NCBI RefSeq assembly: GCF_009725235.1
Contig: NZ_WJFC01000063.1
Location: forward strand, 1 to 63,375
From: Scytonema sp. UIC 10036
Lineage (GTDB): Bacteria > Cyanobacteriota > Cyanobacteriia > Cyanobacteriales > Nostocaceae
Direction of reading: 5' to 3'
Length of the DNA stretch: 63,375 nucleotides
In this document: in pieces, positions 61,606 to 63,375 of the stretch
Layout of the letters: each line of letters starts with the position of its first letter
How positions within the stretch are numbered: the first letter of the stretch is position 1
Notes under the pieces: model-generated
What the model was told of the DNA's origin: nothing
What the model saw: only the letters and a program-made list of their open reading frames with translations
Database searches by the model: none
Translations under genes and position numbers: made by a program

Positions 61606-63363
61606 GTGTCCCACCTAAATCAAAATGCAATTCATTGCATTAACCCTGAATGTCCTCGCCCTTATCCCCAGCTTTGGGGAAACAAGTTCTGCAATAGCTG
61701 TGGCTCACCGCTACAGCTATTAGACCGCTATATTCCTTTACAGCCTTTGGGATCTGGTGGCTTTGCCCAGATTTATACTGTTTGGGATTGCAAAACTCAA
61801 ACAGAAAAGGTGTTGAAGGTTTTGATAGAATCCTCGCCAAAGGCGCTAGAATTGTTCTCCCAAGAAGCAGCAGTTTTAGCCCGGTTGAGACATCCCGGTG
61901 TGCCAAAAGTTGAGGCTGATGGTTTTTTCCATATTGAGACTGTGCAGGCAACTTCTGTGCAATCAAAACCTTGTCAGCTCCATTGTTTGGTGATGGAAAA
62001 AATTTCCGGTCAAACGCTGGAGGAATTGTTTCAGCAGCATTCTTATGGATGTCCGCAAGATTTGGTGTTAAACTGGCTGGCTCAAGCTGTGGATATTCTA
62101 CAGGAGTTGCACAGTCGCAAGATTATCCATCGCGATATCAAGCCTTCTAATTTAATGCTGAGGTCATCCCATAGCAAAGGGGGGACTAAGGGAGATCGAC
62201 TGGTGCTGATTGATTTTGGTGGAGCAAAACAGGTGAGTTCCAACCCATTTCGCAATCAGTCTTCTTCTACTAGATTGTATTCTACAGGCTACAGTCCTCC
62301 AGAGCAAATTGCTGGCGGTGTTGTTGGTCCACCTGCTGATTTTTATGCCCTAGGTCGAACAATGATTGAGATGTTGACGGGCAAATCTCTCACAGAATTG
62401 GCGAATCCAGCCACGGGAGAACTTTTTTGGCGTAGTGGAGTTAATGTTAGCCCGCAACTTGCAGATTTGCTGGATGATATGATTCAGGAGGATGTGCGAT
62501 CGCGTCCGGTAAATGCGGCAATTGTTAAAAAGCGACTGTCAAAGATTTCCCAATTACCCCAGCCTAGTGTTTTATCTCAAATTGGGAATTCTGTTCACCA
62601 AGGCTTGGGTCAAGCAGGAAGTGTGCTGTCTCAAATTGAGGATTCTCTGGGAAAAGCCCTCAGTCGTTCGACTCAAGCTGCGGGCAAAACGACTCTTTTT
62701 ATAGTCAAAACAATTGTTTCAGTTATACTAGCCTGTTTGGATACACTATGGACAATGATTTTAACTGGAGTCGGTGCTAGCTTGGGCGCGATCGCAGGGT
62801 TTATCTTAGCATCTCAAATTACTCTAGATGACTACTTAGCCCAATTTTTATCAGAACGGTTATTTGAAGCAACAGGAATTTCTTATACGATTTTTGGCTC
62901 GGAGGTTCTTTTATTTGTTGGTGCTGGATTGGGAACTGCATGGGGGTTAACTATCGCCGGTGGGTTTGGTCAGCGACGAAGATTTGTTGTAGCGTCAGTG
63001 ATGAGCATTATTAGCTACGGTTTCGGTTGGTTAGTTCTACAACTGACTATCCCTCAAGGGATACCAGAGGGATTGGTAGGATTAGTTTTAGGCACCGTTT
63101 CCCTGCTGACTTTGGGCTTGGGGCTTCGCAGCCATCATATAGTGTACGCTATTATTGCTGCCTTTGGTAGTGCGATCGTCTTCGCCTTCTTAGTGATGTT
63201 GGGGTTTCCCACAAATATCTTTAATTTCTCTAGCTCACCTACCCCAGCCGAGATATTGCTACCAGTCATCTTTTTTAGTTTTATGGGTGCTTTGCAGAGT
63301 TTTTGGTTGGGAATTAGCCATTACTTAATTGTACCTGGGTTGCGCTTTTTGGGATGGAAATGA
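61606..63363 (+). CDS. Membrane Ser/Thr protein kinase with N-terminal zinc ribbon
   Basis: 585 aa. An N-terminal zinc ribbon (C11, C16, C29, C32) precedes a Hanks-type kinase domain: glycine loop LGSGGFAQIY (48-57), catalytic HRDIKPSN with D177, DFG-like DFGG (D203), and a segment STGYSPPEQIAGG. The C-terminal 200 residues include several hydrophobic segments (GVGASLGAIAGFILASQI; LLFVGAGLGTAWGLTIAGGF; LVGLVLGTVSLLTLGLGL), so the kinase is membrane-anchored. The start is the GTG at 61606; it sits just before the ribbon, and no ATG fits between. Substrates and signals are unknown; this architecture is common in filamentous cyanobacteria. Confidence 0.92.
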   Translation: MSHLNQNAIHCINPECPRPYPQLWGNKFCNSCGSPLQLLDRYIPLQPLGSGGFAQIYTVWDCKTQTEKVLKVLIESSPKALELFSQEAAVLARLRHPGVPKVEADGFFHIETVQATSVQSKPCQLHCLVMEKISGQTLEELFQQHSYGCPQDLVLNWLAQAVDILQELHSRKIIHRDIKPSNLMLRSSHSKGGTKGDRLVLIDFGGAKQVSSNPFRNQSSSTRLYSTGYSPPEQIAGGVVGPPADFYALGRTMIEMLTGKSLTELANPATGELFWRSGVNVSPQLADLLDDMIQEDVRSRPVNAAIVKKRLSKISQLPQPSVLSQIGNSVHQGLGQAGSVLSQIEDSLGKALSRSTQAAGKTTLFIVKTIVSVILACLDTLWTMILTGVGASLGAIAGFILASQITLDDYLAQFLSERLFEATGISYTIFGSEVLLFVGAGLGTAWGLTIAGGFGQRRRFVVASVMSIISYGFGWLVLQLTIPQGIPEGLVGLVLGTVSLLTLGLGLRSHHIVYAIIAAFGSAIVFAFLVMLGFPTNIFNFSSSPTPAEILLPVIFFSFMGALQSFWLGISHYLIVPGLRFLGWK

Positions 63364-63375
63364 GGGGGTAGGGGG

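Overview
The window looks like a chromosomal segment of a filamentous, probably heterocyst-forming cyanobacterium (order Nostocales). Four things point that way: frequent GCGATCGC (HIP1-type) palindromes in genes and gaps, heptanucleotide short tandem repeats (TTAGTGG, TTAGTTG, CCATTAG types) in many intergenic spaces, a phycobilin reductase gene (pcyA), and a DevB-DevC-DevA exporter operon of the heterocyst-envelope type. Genus cannot be fixed from what I can see.

Layout. (1) 1-24362: two giant paralogous secreted proteins (2956 and 4730 aa) built from 18 ELWxxD repeats, cadherin/Ig-like modules, blocks of delta-60 repeats and a C-terminal RTX calcium-binding region with a type I secretion-like tail. 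They are a tandem duplication that includes the upstream region, with a small coiled-coil gene between them on the other strand. (2) 24508-28969: a Uma2-type nuclease, a Tat-exported flavin amine oxidase and a PEP-CTERM gene whose signal peptide is in a different frame from its body. (3) 29433-31605: three small genes sharing an NKYAV...GD signature, two with membrane tails, resembling adaptor parts of cyanobacterial conflict/signalling systems. (4) 31803-38789: a six-gene same-strand cluster (bactofilin-like beta-helix protein with a Cys cluster, small radical-SAM activase-like protein, Ycf46-type AAA+ ATPase, membrane/zinc-ribbon coiled-coil protein, coiled-coil protein, DUF2997-like protein). 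This is the best candidate for an undescribed system. (5) 38959-41350: an overlapping ABC-type ATPase plus TOPRIM/DUF4435-like pair that looks like a PARIS-type defence module, with a duplicated 5' fragment of its ATPase gene beside it. (6) 41760-63375: mostly housekeeping and cyanobacterial core genes: mfd, a CNNM/CorC-type membrane protein, a HAD phosphatase, a membrane protein of unknown role, devA-devC-devB, pcyA, an ECF-like ABC ATPase, a TPR secreted protein, DUF3531-NUDIX, an ATP-grasp PGM1-like ligase and a membrane Ser/Thr kinase.

A recurring theme is invasion by small repeats. Palindromic GTTGGGTT/AACCCAAC elements, MITE-like inverted repeats and heptamer repeats fill most gaps longer than 100 bp. 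They also supply stop codons or C-terminal codons to several genes (devA, pcyA, the ECF ATPase, the HAD gene, the TOPRIM gene), abut the devC start codon, and appear in frame inside mfd. I saw no tRNA, rRNA, CRISPR array or complete insertion sequence.
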